A stretch of 64,000 nt of DNA from Glandiceps talaboti (taxonomy: Eukaryota > Hemichordata > Enteropneusta > Spengelidae): positions 8,307,759 through 8,371,758 of the forward strand of contig NC_135559.1 of NCBI RefSeq assembly GCF_964340395.1. Reading direction: 5' to 3'. A program made the position numbers and the translations under genes. A model generated the notes under the pieces. The model worked only from the letters and a program-made list of their open reading frames with translations, did no database searches and was not told the origin of the DNA. Shown here piece by piece: positions 11,295 through 36,937 of this stretch (within the stretch, counting starts at the first letter, position 1; each line of letters opens with the position of its first letter).

Positions 11295-12162
11295 CTTGAT
11301 ATATATAATTACTGCAAATAAAGGAATTAAGTGATTTCATTTACTTTTACTAAGTAAGTATGGTGACGACAAAATACATGTAGTTTGGAAGTATTAAATT
11401 TTTTTGTAATTTTTATTTCCACACTTACGATTTTCAAAACTACATCACCAATAATGTAGTTTGATCTGTCTCTGTAAATCTGAGTGTTGTCATGGTAACA
11501 GAAACCCTACTGTAACACTACTTTAATTTGCATATCTTGTTCTATTTTAGGTCTGTATTTTAAATTTCCTCACCATCCCTGTACATGTGTATGAACCTTG
11601 ATTACCAGGCTGTACTACAATTAGAGTTAATTTACTATTCGTTCAAATATATTTTGTCACATATTGGCAGGGAACACGACTTCTACTCAGATATCAAACA
11701 TAAGGATATAATATCTACATGCACACTGACACAAACAAAGGAAACAGAAACAAATCTTTGAAAAAATACTGTAAGGCCTAAAAAAAAAATAATTGTTTGG
11801 TTCCGGTTACCTGACACAACTTAGTTTTTCACTGCCGACCTTTCTTTATGTATTCGAGAAAAAAAAATAAAATCGCAAAAATTGTGAAATCTCACGAGAA
11901 ATAGTGGATGTGGAAACTGACCTCAACTTAAAAAGATAATATAAAACTATTCTTCCAATCAGTAATGGCTGTACATCTGATAGGAAGAAATAAACAACAC
12001 AGACACCATTTGGAAAACAATGGAAAACCTGAACTAGACACTCACACATGAAAATAAATATGTAACAAAATAAAAAAAATCTAACCCTAAACCTATTCTA
12101 AACTTAAGCATAATCAGAACCACACAATTTTTTTTATTAGGCTTAAGCATATGTTTGTTCTT
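11295..12162. other. Upstream region of the minus-strand AIFM2-like gene
   Basis: Mostly unique AT-rich sequence. On the minus strand an acceptor TTTGCAG lies at 11312-11318 and a possible donor CAG|GTAACC at 11811/11810, compatible with a 5' non-coding exon around 11811-11870. The promoter is not identified. Confidence 0.3.
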
Positions 12163-12171
12163 GGTGACAGA

Positions 12172-12315
12172 TAGACTGTAAGATATGTCGTGTTGTTCAA
12201 CCCTATCAGGCATGAGTGCTGGTTGATAGCGTGGCACGAATGTCTTTATCTTAGACAGACTAGACAATGAGTGCTGGCTGATAGCGTGGCACGAATGTCT
12301 GCATCTTACAGACTA
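12172..12315. mobile_element. Mini-Mutator-like MITE with internally duplicated right arm
   Basis: Ends TAGACTGTAAGATATG and, inverted, TAGTCTGTAAGATGC. Flanks GGTGACAGA (12163-12171) and GGAGACAGA (12316-12324) agree at 8 of 9 positions, a 9-bp target duplication. The right arm (GAGTGCTGG, TGATAGCGTGGCACGAATG) occurs twice in tandem inside the element. The inverse of this arm is the repeat unit of the CCDC39 minisatellite. Confidence 0.78.
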
Positions 12316-13011
12316 GGAGACAGAGTGACCAGAAATGGGGGGACTTTTTCAAGTTTTGAAAAAATAAAATATGAAAGACTTTTTACAGACAATGCATTGT
12401 TTATATATTATCATAATTATTATTATACATTACATTTACCTAACCTAAAGTTTACACTTTCATATAAACCTTATTTTGTTATATTTTGTTAACTATTATT
12501 ACTCTAGTTTGTATATTTACTAGTTTATTTTAGCACCAAACACTTACTGCAGAAAATCCAATGAAGAAATGTACTTTTCTTAATGGCCATGCAATAAAGA
12601 TTCTATTCTATAATAACTACACCATACCTGTAGGATAAACTTGGAGAAAAAGACAAAGAAAAAACTGTGGAGAGATTTTTTACCAACAGCAGACAAAGGT
12701 CTGATAAGACAGAATGGAAGGTTTATTTGGTTAGTTGCATAATGCTTCCAAGTATCTTTTGAGTTCAGAATTTGTAATCCATACACATGATTGCATCAGC
12801 ATATATTGTCTTTCTTTAGTAGGTCACAATGACCTTGGTATCCAGAGTCATACATATGACTGCTTGACTACAATTGCAAGTCATGAACTGAAAGAAAATT
12901 CAGCTGTTTTTTATTGGCTATCATTTCATTTCATTTCATTTCATATTTTCAGGCCCTGACTGTCTGTCTATCAATTGTCATTATTTTAACCTGGCCTAAA
13001 TATCTATCAAT

Positions 13012-13275
13012 ATCACAGTCACTTGTGAACTAATATTCCATTCCAGGATGGTGGTGATATATTCTAGTCTAGGATGATCATAATACAAAAATGATATGAT
13101 ACGATACCGTTACGGGTCACTGTTTCGGATAAGAAAAAGTGACCTGTAGTACGTAACGGTATTTTTTGAATATCGTAAATACCTATAATAACGTCATTAT
13201 TTTGCATTATGATCATCCTAGACTAGAATATATCCCCATCCTGGAATAGAATATTAGTTCACAAGTGACTGTGAT
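13012..13275. mobile_element. Foldback element with ~70-bp inverted arms and nested palindrome
   Basis: The left arm starts ATCACAGTCACTTGTGAAC and includes TTCTAGTCTAGGATGATCA. The right arm is its inverse, ending GTTCACAAGTGACTGTGAT. The centre has a second inverted pair (ACCGTTACGGGTCACT and AGTGACC...CGTAACGGT). Non-coding; target duplication not clear. Confidence 0.72.
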
Positions 13276-14152
13276 CTATATCTATGCGCTCACAAAGTAT
13301 CCTGTAATCTATAATGGACGCTAAAAAAAATTATGATAAACTAACGGTCCCCTGTGACAGAGAAGTAGCAAAGCTGGCAGTTCCTAAAATTATGTACATA
13401 TATATATTCCAGTGTCTCTTTTATCGACAACAACCAAACCTTTTACCATGATGTAACAAGTTGTTAAATTACAAATGACTGAATCATTTTATTTCAACAA
13501 CATTTGAAAAATTTGAATTATGCTACAAAGTGCAATGGTATTAATTTTGTTAGTGTTTTCAATGACTTATTAACCTTCCCAAATTATTTGACAAATACAA
13601 TTATTCTAAAAACTATTCAGACCTTGCTAAATCTCACTTAAATTTCTTCAAAATAATTCATAGGTATTTATGACTACACTACAATAAGTCTGAATCAGTA
13701 TCTGAATACAAAATGACTTCTGAAGATTTTCTTTCTTTCTTTCAACTACCTCACCAGTTACTCAAATTCACAGTTAGGACCAACAGTAACAAAATGCCCT
13801 AAATGCAAATACATAGCTACTCATATTTAGAGTTCAGTTTGATGTTCAGAAGTGTGAAAAATAAGTAATACATATTGATGAAAACTTACTATGTTTAAAA
13901 GTTTCCGAATCAAAATTCCATTTTATAACCTATAGTTATAGTTGTATACACTCACATTCACCAAACATCGAAAAATATTATAGCACAGAAACTTGGCTAT
14001 CTAACACAACATATTGACTTTTCAAAATGACAAACTATCAAGCCAGACAGTCAAGTATCTGAGCCATAAGATTACAATTTATATTTTGTAGCTTTATCTA
14101 GTTTCCTTAGACTGTAGAACGCAGTCGTTCATGATACATAGCTTAGTGGAGT

Positions 14153-14421
14153 CAGGGGTGAACAAATCATTTTGTGAACTGGTGGTCCTTGGACCAGTGC
14201 CCTAAAAAATCCAGTGGGTCCTGCTGAAAGAATTAGTGGTCCCAGGTCCAGCTAATGTGAAACATTAAATCTTACCTATGAATCTGTATATTCAGACAAC
14301 TTTTTAACATAGTTATTAACAGTAAGGTACTGGTCCGACAGACCAGACAATGTAAAATTTGTGTGGCCCACCCAAAAGACACTAGTCCTGGACCCAGGAC
14401 CAGTGGATTTGTTCACCCCTG
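14153..14421. mobile_element. MITE with CAGGGGTGAACAAATC inverted ends
   Basis: The left end CAGGGGTGAACAAATC and right end GATTTGTTCACCCCTG are exact inverses. GGAGT directly flanks both sides, a possible 5-bp target duplication. The interior has several GGTCC/GGACC words forming further imperfect pairings. Transposon superfamily not assigned. Confidence 0.72.
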
Positions 14422-15420
14422 GGAGTGCCACACCATGATCGAAGGACTGCATTATAAGCTTTCAAAAGAAACTATAATTCTTACCTAATTATACAACACA
14501 TAAATATTACCTCACCTTAAGTTATGTCACTTTGTTCAAAATGAAAATGTCTCCACTTGTGTACATGCCCTAAATAGTATGTTTACCAAGCTTTGGCCAC
14601 ACTAAAGCTACCCATATCAGAGTACCGATAATGAATGGGCCAAGCTTCCAAGGAACAAACAGTCTGACAGCTGGATGGACTCCCTAACTCAATGTTTATT
14701 ATAACATCTCTACACCAAAGCACTTCCCGCCAAATTTTCTGCAAAAACTTTGATTTTTTTGTTAATTTTTCACGCAGTTTACCTTTCTTTTAGACTAAAA
14801 GTGTCTGAATAACTATGAATTGGTATTTAAAAAAATAGCTTAATAGTGATAAAATATTAATAAAAAAAGAAAAAATACTGCATTGAAGGTTGATATGAGT
14901 AACTGCAACTGCACACCAAACTTCAATCAGAAACCAAGCTGGTTGTAACCTGTTTACTGCACTGTCGAGATACATCGTTAGCTGGTCGTACCTCCTAGCA
15001 TCATATCTTCTCAGCTGTATATCTCGACAGCACTGTAAACATACTAGACTGGTTGAGTTCAACCATAGACAAGTCTGGGACGGTGGTTCAACTGAATAAA
15101 TATGTTGTTTCTCTCTCGTAATATTCCCTGATATATTTTTAAATAGTTGCAGCGTTGCCCAAGGGCAGAGGTTATCATGATGATAAGAACTTTGTTTTAG
15201 AAAAATAAACTTTAAAAAAAATGTTAATTTTCAACAACATGGAGGGTCCACTTAATTTGCAATGTAAACAAAACAGACAACTTAAAAGACATATGCTTGC
15301 CTTCAATATTAGAATTTAGGTATTGACATTACTGATGGCTTGTGGTAGCTTTTGTTTTCTGGTATTCAGGTCAAGTGAAACAACATGACAGAAAAATATT
15401 TAAAGAATTGCAGTGAAAAA

Positions 15421-15736
15421 CTAAAAATGAGCTTTGTGTTTGTTGTTTACATAGTTTATGATCCCTAGCATTTCATGAGTTTCTTCAGACATGGCAGTTA
15501 ATGTCTGGGGACTTTTTGACATTTTAAAACATCTTTTGATATGCATATTCTGTGAACCACGTACAGTTGCACCTTGCCATGGTTCACCACATATTGTACT
15601 CCACTGCAAATGCAATGGGTCAAGTTTCCTTTCAGTTGTTACTGAGTCCTCCTGCTTACTGACTAAAGAGATAAACATTATGTCAGAATCAAGTCCTGAC
15701 TCACTGTGTCCATGTAAAGTCATGCATCCAGGGTGA
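15421..15736 (-). other. Unassigned open region (100-codon ORF on minus, 81-codon ORF on plus)
   Basis: A stretch of about 300 bp of unique sequence is open on both strands. The minus frame (stop at 15421-15423, from a Met at 15723, open further to a possible acceptor near 15738) contains WSTICGEPW and is not low-complexity. The plus frame starts at 15491 directly after TTTCTTCAG and ends at 15736. I do not recognise either product. It could be the last exon of an unmodelled minus-strand gene, part of an old transposon, or chance. Confidence 0.2.
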
Positions 15737-15810
15737 CTATTAAAGGTGGAAACTCACTAAAACTGTTTAAACTGTCACTGAACAATAATACCTTTATGTG
15801 TACCCAGCTA

Positions 15811-15941
15811 GGTAAACTAGAAAGTAGAATACAACAACAAACATTCACAGAAATGGAACAAACTATCAATAAGATGGGGAGGTCAATGTCAAGATCATCA
15901 CAGTCTGCAAACAGGGCAAAAGTTTCCCTTGGTGAGGCGAG
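15811..15941 (+). other. Possible exon encoding a short Gln/Ser-rich segment, unassigned
   Basis: Between a CCCAG acceptor-like site and a G|GTGAGG donor-like site, the plus strand encodes LGKLESRIQQQ...INKMGRSMSRSSQSANRAK, a hydrophilic helical-looking segment unlike the surrounding AT-rich DNA. There is no partner exon that I can connect and no family recognised. Confidence 0.2.
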
Positions 15942-16740
15942 TGTTATAATACTATAGATAATTTTTATGTACTTCTAGCTTCAAATTTCACTGGTTTGCA
16001 GTTTTAGCGTTTTGTTCTCGAGAAGGCCAGGTCACCGAGCGAAGATCACAATTTCCCATGCAATAAAAGAGACCAGTCTTCAATTTTAAGAAAATTAAAC
16101 AAGTTTTCTAAAATGTAATTTATCTGGTGGTGTTTGTCTCCATCGTGTGTGTGAGTGGTATAAGCACAATGTAATTGTTCCAAAATCAATGTAATATATC
16201 GATGCTCATACAGAAATACCACCCACACCGAGTCACATGTACACCACTGGTTCCATCATCACATCATTACTGCAGTCTGGATCCATGGCGATAGTTCAAT
16301 TGATGATGGAGCACTGTTCCTCTATATAGCTGTGGATGAAGTGTTGACCTCAATAAAAAGACAAGTGTCCACATTTATGGCATAATATTTGTAAACATTG
16401 CATAGTCACAGTCTCAATCGTATTAAATAGAACTTAGACGGACTGTGGAAATAACAGATGTTGCATACAAACCTAACTGCAAACGACGCGATGAGCGGTT
16501 TGATGGTGGTATTGGTACTTCTAAGTCGCCCAATCAGCGTGTGTGAAGGTGAGGGGTCTCAAGCGCTGTGCATGATCGATCGATGAAGGCTTCACACTCC
16601 CTGACGTCAGACGCCTACATTGTTGACAATGCAGATTAACCGTGTACGGATAGTCGCGACACATTAACCTAATTTTCTCACCTCTCACACAGAGGGCGCA
16701 CCCCCTTCGGATTCCAGATCCTCATGTCCCATGTCCAATA

Positions 16741-16872
16741 TAGGGGCGTGTAATATTTCATAGATTGTTGTTTTCCAGGTCTACAGACTAAATATAACAA
16801 CCTTTTGACTATATATTCCTACATGTAAGGGGAAAACGGCAATCTATTATAGCAATAATACATGCCCCTGTG
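16741..16872. mobile_element. Internally deleted copy of the 42000-42249 hAT-like MITE
   Basis: TAGGGGCGTGTAATATTTCA at the left and ATACATGCCCCTGTG at the right are the family termini. About 90 bp after the left terminus match the 42-kb copy almost exactly, while the middle and most of the right arm are missing. Confidence 0.75.
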
Positions 16873-17113
16873 AATGTCCTCTCACATACCCGCACGAAAT
16901 CGATCACAGTACACTGTATTTACAAACAACATTGTGTATAAATAGAACTATTTAGTGTGTGAAAACGATACATACCATTGGCAAGAATTTTTTTTTACGC
17001 TGAATGATTAAAATATAAACATGTATATATGTACATATGGACCTGTTCACTATAGAAACGCGGACACTAAGAAATTTCTTACTTGTCTGTTATTGAAATA
17101 ATATGCATTATAG

Positions 17114-17233
<120 letters not shown>

Positions 17234-17293
17234 AAGTCAGTGGTAAGATTTGTCCGTAGTACAGTGCTCGATACGTCTGCACGCAGAGCGGAG

Positions 17294-17643
<350 letters not shown>

Positions 17644-19286
17644 AACATGTAGTATATTATTTCAATAGTATACAGGTTCGTATATACTTATATACATGTT
17701 AATAGATAGTTATCCATGAGTTTAAAATGATATTTCATTTACCCATGGATGTTTGTTTGTTTGTTTGTTCGTTCGTTTGTTTGTTTGTTTGTAGCACGGT
17801 TGCTGGGCTCCATGTGAATTAAACCCGTTACATTCACTGAACATTACACCTATATGTCATCATCACAGCGCAGCTTGACAGTTTCACCATAAAGTAAGCC
17901 GACAACCCAAATAGCATTTTGCTAAAAGAGTGTGTAACCCAAACCATAGACCCTCCACCAACGTGGAGGGTCTATGCCCAAACTAATAAGTATAACGTGT
18001 GTTTTCATATTATACAGGATTTAGATCTTAATAGATTTTAGCAAGATAAGTTTCATTTATTTTATAGTTTCAAGAAGTTATTATGGTAAAAGCTTTAATA
18101 TGCTGAAAAGGGAAACTTCAAATTGAAACAAGTCCAAATTAATTACAGAAAGTAACGTTTTAATATGTTTAATTTATCTTTTACTATGCACAAAAACCCT
18201 TTATGCCTCAGTGGTCTGAGATAATACTAATATCTGATTACAAAATTGTCAGTCTAATATGAGCATAACTCACCACACCCATTTCGTAGTTTACATGTAT
18301 AGTGGCCTTTTTTCCTGTGGGTGCAAATTTTAAACTGTGATTTCTACTCTGCAAAGAGGTGTCTATACTGAAAGGGGGAATCAATATACCAAAAAGAACA
18401 CTCTGCACATATATATTTTTTTTTAAAAGCAGGTTTTTTATTTTAACTTAGCTTTGTTTTTTTGGGGTTTTTTTTTAAAGCTTTTTATCGTTACGCCGGT
18501 GTTTCTGAAACCCCGGAAGGAAAAAAAAAGCTAAAAAAAAATGAAAAGCTCAAAATCAAAACTAATGCCACGGGCTCGATCGAATATATGGACCATGGTG
18601 TTGTAAAATTAACCCCCCCCCCTCCGATACTGAACTGTCCCTTATACCAAATCAATGGTCTTGGAAGATTTTCGTTGTCGATGTACGTTGTCATTTCTAC
18701 ACACACGATTTCAATAAACGGACATACAACATTCACGAAATGAACAAAAGCTGAAAGGTTTATCCTCATGACCTGTGACCCCAGCGGGAACAGTTTGTTT
18801 GTTCGGTAATGTAAACTCGATGTCAACCTCAAACCAAGTAAGATTTATTTATATTTTCTAAATAGAATTGAAAATTATTCTTTCTTATTCTTTAATATGT
18901 TTACATATATTATAATACTTTACATATATGTGATATGTCTAAGAAACATAACCAAAACGATTTAATCGTTCCTCCAAGGGATAGGTTTTAATATCTGTAG
19001 GAATGGTTGTGAATGCGCATGCCTAGTGTTAACATCCGGGTATTGGTGTCACGGTAACCACAGCAAACAACTTCACGAAATATTATCGAATGCCGATCGA
19101 AATCAGTTTTTGGTGAAATAATCGTTGTTGAGAGCCTAAGCTCTTACAGATACAAGTTTTTACCACTAGGACACAACGAATTGGTATACTGGTGTGATCT
19201 TACGCTAATTCTATCATAGATACCGTTTTTTCCAGAAAAAATTGGACTTTGGCTAGATTATTAGATACACCAACGAAGCCAGCAAA
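17644..19286. other. Intergenic and CCDC39 promoter region
   Basis: Mostly unique AT-rich sequence with a short (TTTG)n run near 17752-17794, a GTGGAGGGTC hairpin-like pair at about 17947-17972 and a poly-C run at 18612-18621. The final few hundred bases should include the CCDC39 promoter and 5' UTR. I see no protein gene. Confidence 0.4.
19054..19067 (+). promoter_or_regulatory. X-box-like RFX site upstream of CCDC39
   Basis: GTAACC-AC-AGCAAA fits the RFX consensus GYNRCC-N(0-3)-RGYAAC except for the last base. It lies about 220 bp upstream of the CCDC39 start codon. RFX factors drive many cilium genes, so the placement is meaningful, but one imperfect site can occur by chance. A TGTTTAC forkhead-type word lies at about 18898-18904. 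Confidence 0.4.
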
Positions 19287-32981
<13,695 letters not shown>

Positions 32982-33151
32982 TCACACTTATCCTTGTAAT
33001 TTACAATTTTGTGTTTTCACCATACAAGTAAACTGTATATTTTAACTGACATGTAAAATTTCTGAATGTAGTAAATTAAAATTTTGAAAAGAATTGCAGC
33101 ATTGGAAAGGTGCACATTCCCATAGAAACTATGTACATTCTTGTAATATGC

Positions 33152-33157
33152 AATAAA
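33152..33157 (+). terminator. Candidate poly(A) signal of CCDC39
   Basis: AATAAA about 170 bp after the CCDC39 stop codon, in AT-rich sequence. It is the first canonical hexamer downstream of the stop that I noted. Confidence 0.5.
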
Positions 33158-33159
33158 AC

Positions 33160-34939
33160 ACAAAAAGGTCAATAACATGACATATTATTTTTGTTGATAA
33201 ACAGCCCCCTCTTGTGACATGATATTGTTATGTTGATAGGTCAAAGGTCAATAGGTGTTGGCTGGATCCACTCAGATATCTGCTATCATTGTATCAAAAA
33301 CAACATTTTTAAAGATAAAAGATGCAATGCATGTTGACACTCCTATTAACATTGTTATGGGCCTCAAAGTGGCCGCTCTATATGAAATGTTTGTGTTGCC
33401 ATTGACAATATGTGAACTGTCCTAACTAACACCATTAATGGGTGTCATTTAGGACAGTATATCAAGGGTTGATATATGTTTCACCTCCAGTGTCAAGGTC
33501 AATTCCCTATTACTTTGTGCCCTGTGCAGTATCTTGAAATAAATATGGTCCCTGATTAATTTCACCCAAAGAACATGTGACCAATTGTCAGATGTGTGTT
33601 TGTTGTAGTTATACCTAGTCTATGGTAGCCTAGAATCCAGGCATATGGGGATTTTTGAAATTTGATTTCCCAGGAAATAATGAATTCAAAACCCCCATGG
33701 ATTCCTGTCTAAGTCTAGTGCTATCCATGACACTGAATCGCAAGATCTCTCTTGATTCGATACCATGTGTAGCATCTAGTCTAAGCTATACCAGACTCAG
33801 TTACAAGAAACATCATTTTGTTCAGCCACTAACCAGTCTTCTCTAAGTGCTGGCAGTACAACACATACCGTACTAAGCTGATCAAAGAAAGATGGATACA
33901 CATATTTCAATTTATTTTGATTCTTAGAAGAAGAAAAAATGATATTGTATGTAATTGTACTAAAGCCATCAGCATGGAACATATTTGGCACTGATCTACA
34001 CATACAGTAAATTGAAAGTGGTCTGCTGTTATTTAAGTTTTGAGAGTCATTTTTCCACGTTAGTTCCTTTCACAGCAACATACCAGTTCAATAATTACAA
34101 GTCAGTTGTCTCTCTGTCTGTATCATGTGTAACAAAGTAGTTTTCATTGTATATTGATATAATAGCCCATGGTCTTGGCTGTCTGACTCAACAAACTGTC
34201 TGCCAAGTATATGGGCTAGATATTTGATGGATTTACAGAAAATAAATCATCTTTCAAAATAAAACCTAGAGTCAAAGAGAGTTTTTTCTGTCAATTTCAG
34301 TCATATCTATGCATGATTTTAAATCCTCATCCCCCCCCCCCCCTCCAATTCACTTCTTCCCCTTGATTGGCTAAACATCCTTGATTGACCCCCCCCCCCC
34401 CACACACACACACACACACAATGTCAAGGTCGTGTTCACTACAGCTATGCTATACATGGGATACAAGGAACAAAAGAACATGGCAATTTGTCCTGTCAAA
34501 AGATACTCAAAAACCCCTCCCTCTAAACAAACATTCAGAAGTGAGACACATATATGATGTAAACCATGGTGAAAACTGTAGTGACTACACCACTATTATA
34601 CATACAGTGTAAATACTGGGAAACACATTAAAATACTAACCGGAAACCCGACACTGTATATCACATTAATAGACCTATATTGTAATCAATTTATCATTAA
34701 CATCTCAGTAGTAAATACAGATCATGTTATCATTGAAGGCGTAACAGTTTTCAAAATTTGATTAGAAGTGCAAAAATGAAGTTCAGCAATCGCATTGATG
34801 CCAGAGCCTTCCTAAATGAATGAGTGAACAAGGTTGTGTGACATCGTCTGATCACCTTAGAGTACTGTACCTCATAAATCATAAATCATAAATGGTGTTT
34901 GGCTCATTTCAGTTATTTTGCAATGTCACTGATTAGAAC
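33160..34939. other. Intergenic between CCDC39 and the MITE cluster
   Basis: Unique AT-rich sequence with poly-C runs at about 34331-34342 and 34389-34400, the second followed by (CA)n to about 34420. Small ORFs here show no recognisable domain. No gene seen. Confidence 0.4.
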
Positions 34940-35296
34940 TACAACTTCAGACATTAGACCATGGATGAATAGAACCCGTTATAAACGGGAAAAGTAAACA
35001 ACTAAATTGGATTAATGATACTTGGCACAGCATGTTAGAAGTAGAGAGACTTGCATTACATTCGATCATTTGATAAGAACAGTTTTATGACCTCTTTACA
35101 TAATAGTTCATGTTCAGAAACACAAATTTCCAATTCCCCTAGCACTTAATGTATGCATGGTGTGTAATACAAGTCTCTGTACTTCCAACATACTGAGTCA
35201 AGTGTTATTAATCCAATTCAGTTGCTTGCTTTCCCTGTTAATAACAGGTTCCATTCGTCCACAGGGTTCATCCATAGTCTGATGTTAACAGTTGTA
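34940..35296. mobile_element. Mariner-like MITE, family copy 3
   Basis: TACAACTTCAGACATTAGAC at the left and AGTCTGATGTTAACAGTTGTA at the right are the family termini. The internal order (TTGGCACAGCATGTTAG, GAGACTTGCATTACATTC, TTGATAAGAACAG) matches copy 2 at 4675-5055 closely. Confidence 0.8.
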
Positions 35297-35422
35297 GTGG
35301 TGATGACATGGTGGTCCTCTAACCTCCATAGCATATCAGTAAGTCAATGAAGTCTTCATAATGTGTTCAGAAGCACTGATAACAAGTTCCAAAGGAGGAC
35401 TTTGATCTCCTATAAAACATCG

Positions 35423-35522
35423 TTGCAAACCACAGCCTGTTTTACGGCAACGTTCTTAATGAGCCTCCCACAGGATTTATTTTGAAATGTAGTGGTAGAA
35501 ATAATTAACTCTGGTTTGCGAG
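35423..35522. mobile_element. ~100-bp element with TGCAAACCA-type inverted ends, copy 1
   Basis: It reads from TTGCAAACCACAGCCTG to CTGGTTTGCGA, with GTTTTACGGCAACGTTCTTA and GAAATGTAGTGGTAGAAAT between. The inverse of the whole element recurs at 41769-41861. Confidence 0.65.
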
Positions 35523-35847
35523 AATGCTATAAAATACAGCTATATGAACTGTCATTCACCACACTTTAAACTTGTTTATTTACATGTACTTCCATCACAT
35601 ATCAGTGTTGCTACGTCACTACTGAACTATTTATCCTATGTAAGTGATATGGTACATGTATATGAACGTTACTAGCAATACACCAATGCAGTATAATTAG
35701 CAGAGAATATTGTAATGGTTAAGAATATCAGAATGAATCACATGCAGGTTTCGTTCACTTCTCAGCAATCAATAATATCACCCACCATTAGTCACTAGTA
35801 GAGTCACTCAACCTGATTATGAAAAGTACATTAATGTTACATATTTG

Positions 35848-35849
<2 letters not shown>

Positions 35850-35891
<42 letters not shown>

Positions 35892-36198
35892 GTATAGAAT
35901 ACACAATATATGTGATATTTACTGTCATAGATTCACTGTCAGCTATTTGTATCTCACATATACTCACATACATACAGATGAATGCATGCATAGATATACA
36001 CACACACACACATACGTACGTACGTACACGTACGTACTTACATATGTATGTACGTACGTACATACATACATACATACATACATACATACATACATACATA
36101 CATACATACAGGCATGCATACATACATACATACATACATACATACATACATACATACATACATACATACATACGCATGTACGCACACACACATGCACA
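35850..36198. repeat. (CA)n and (CATA)n microsatellite cluster
   Basis: CA tract 35850-35889, then mixed CA/CGTA and a long CATA tract with a single GGCATG interruption to about 36198. ORFs of YVCM or HTYI composition are artefacts. Confidence 0.95.
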
Positions 36199-36937
36199 CA
36201 CTGAATAGACAACATTCCACTATATAACAGGTAAACACTATACCACTTACTAAATGTATGTTAATTCAATGTACAAACTTTAACATATTAATTAACTTCA
36301 TATTATATTGATACTGTATCAGCAAATTGCAAGTAGGATACAATGGGTAACCTTATGCAGCACAGCTTAATACTTCCAAACACTATAAACTTCACTGGTG
36401 TCCCTGTAATATGTTTTCACTGTGAATAAAATTTCATTCATTCATGTGATGATCTTGATCCAAAATGATATGTATTTCAGTCACCCCATTCTATGGTGAT
36501 TTTTCTGCCTGATGACACTCTGAGAACATGGTAAAAAAAAAAGGTGATAAGAGTACTTAGGAAAGTGCTAAGTTTTGTTGAGACCACTTAGGTTTCTCAT
36601 TATTGTGTTAAAAATACATCCCAAATGAAATTCATGAAATATCATTTCATATATGTCATATGACACTATGATTATTTACTAAGGTCCAAATTAAATAATT
36701 TTATCAACTTGAAATTAATTTACTTTAAAAATAAATAAAACTTTCTTTACGTTGAAATGCACAGACAATAATAAAGGTTCTAATTTAGGCAGTAAATTTA
36801 GAGGTTTATGTAAATCTGCAACTACAAAGCAATCATAAATGAAGCAGGGGGGGGGGGGGGGGTTCTACCCTCAATATGTAACATAGGGATGTGCCGCCAC
36901 ATTGACTTTTCAAGGTCTTTGGAGAGGGGAATATATT
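36199..36937. other. Intergenic, 3' side of the LRR gene
   Basis: AT-rich unique sequence with a poly-G run at about 36847-36862. It should hold the 3' UTR of the minus-strand LRR gene; no polyadenylation signal was assigned. Confidence 0.4.
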
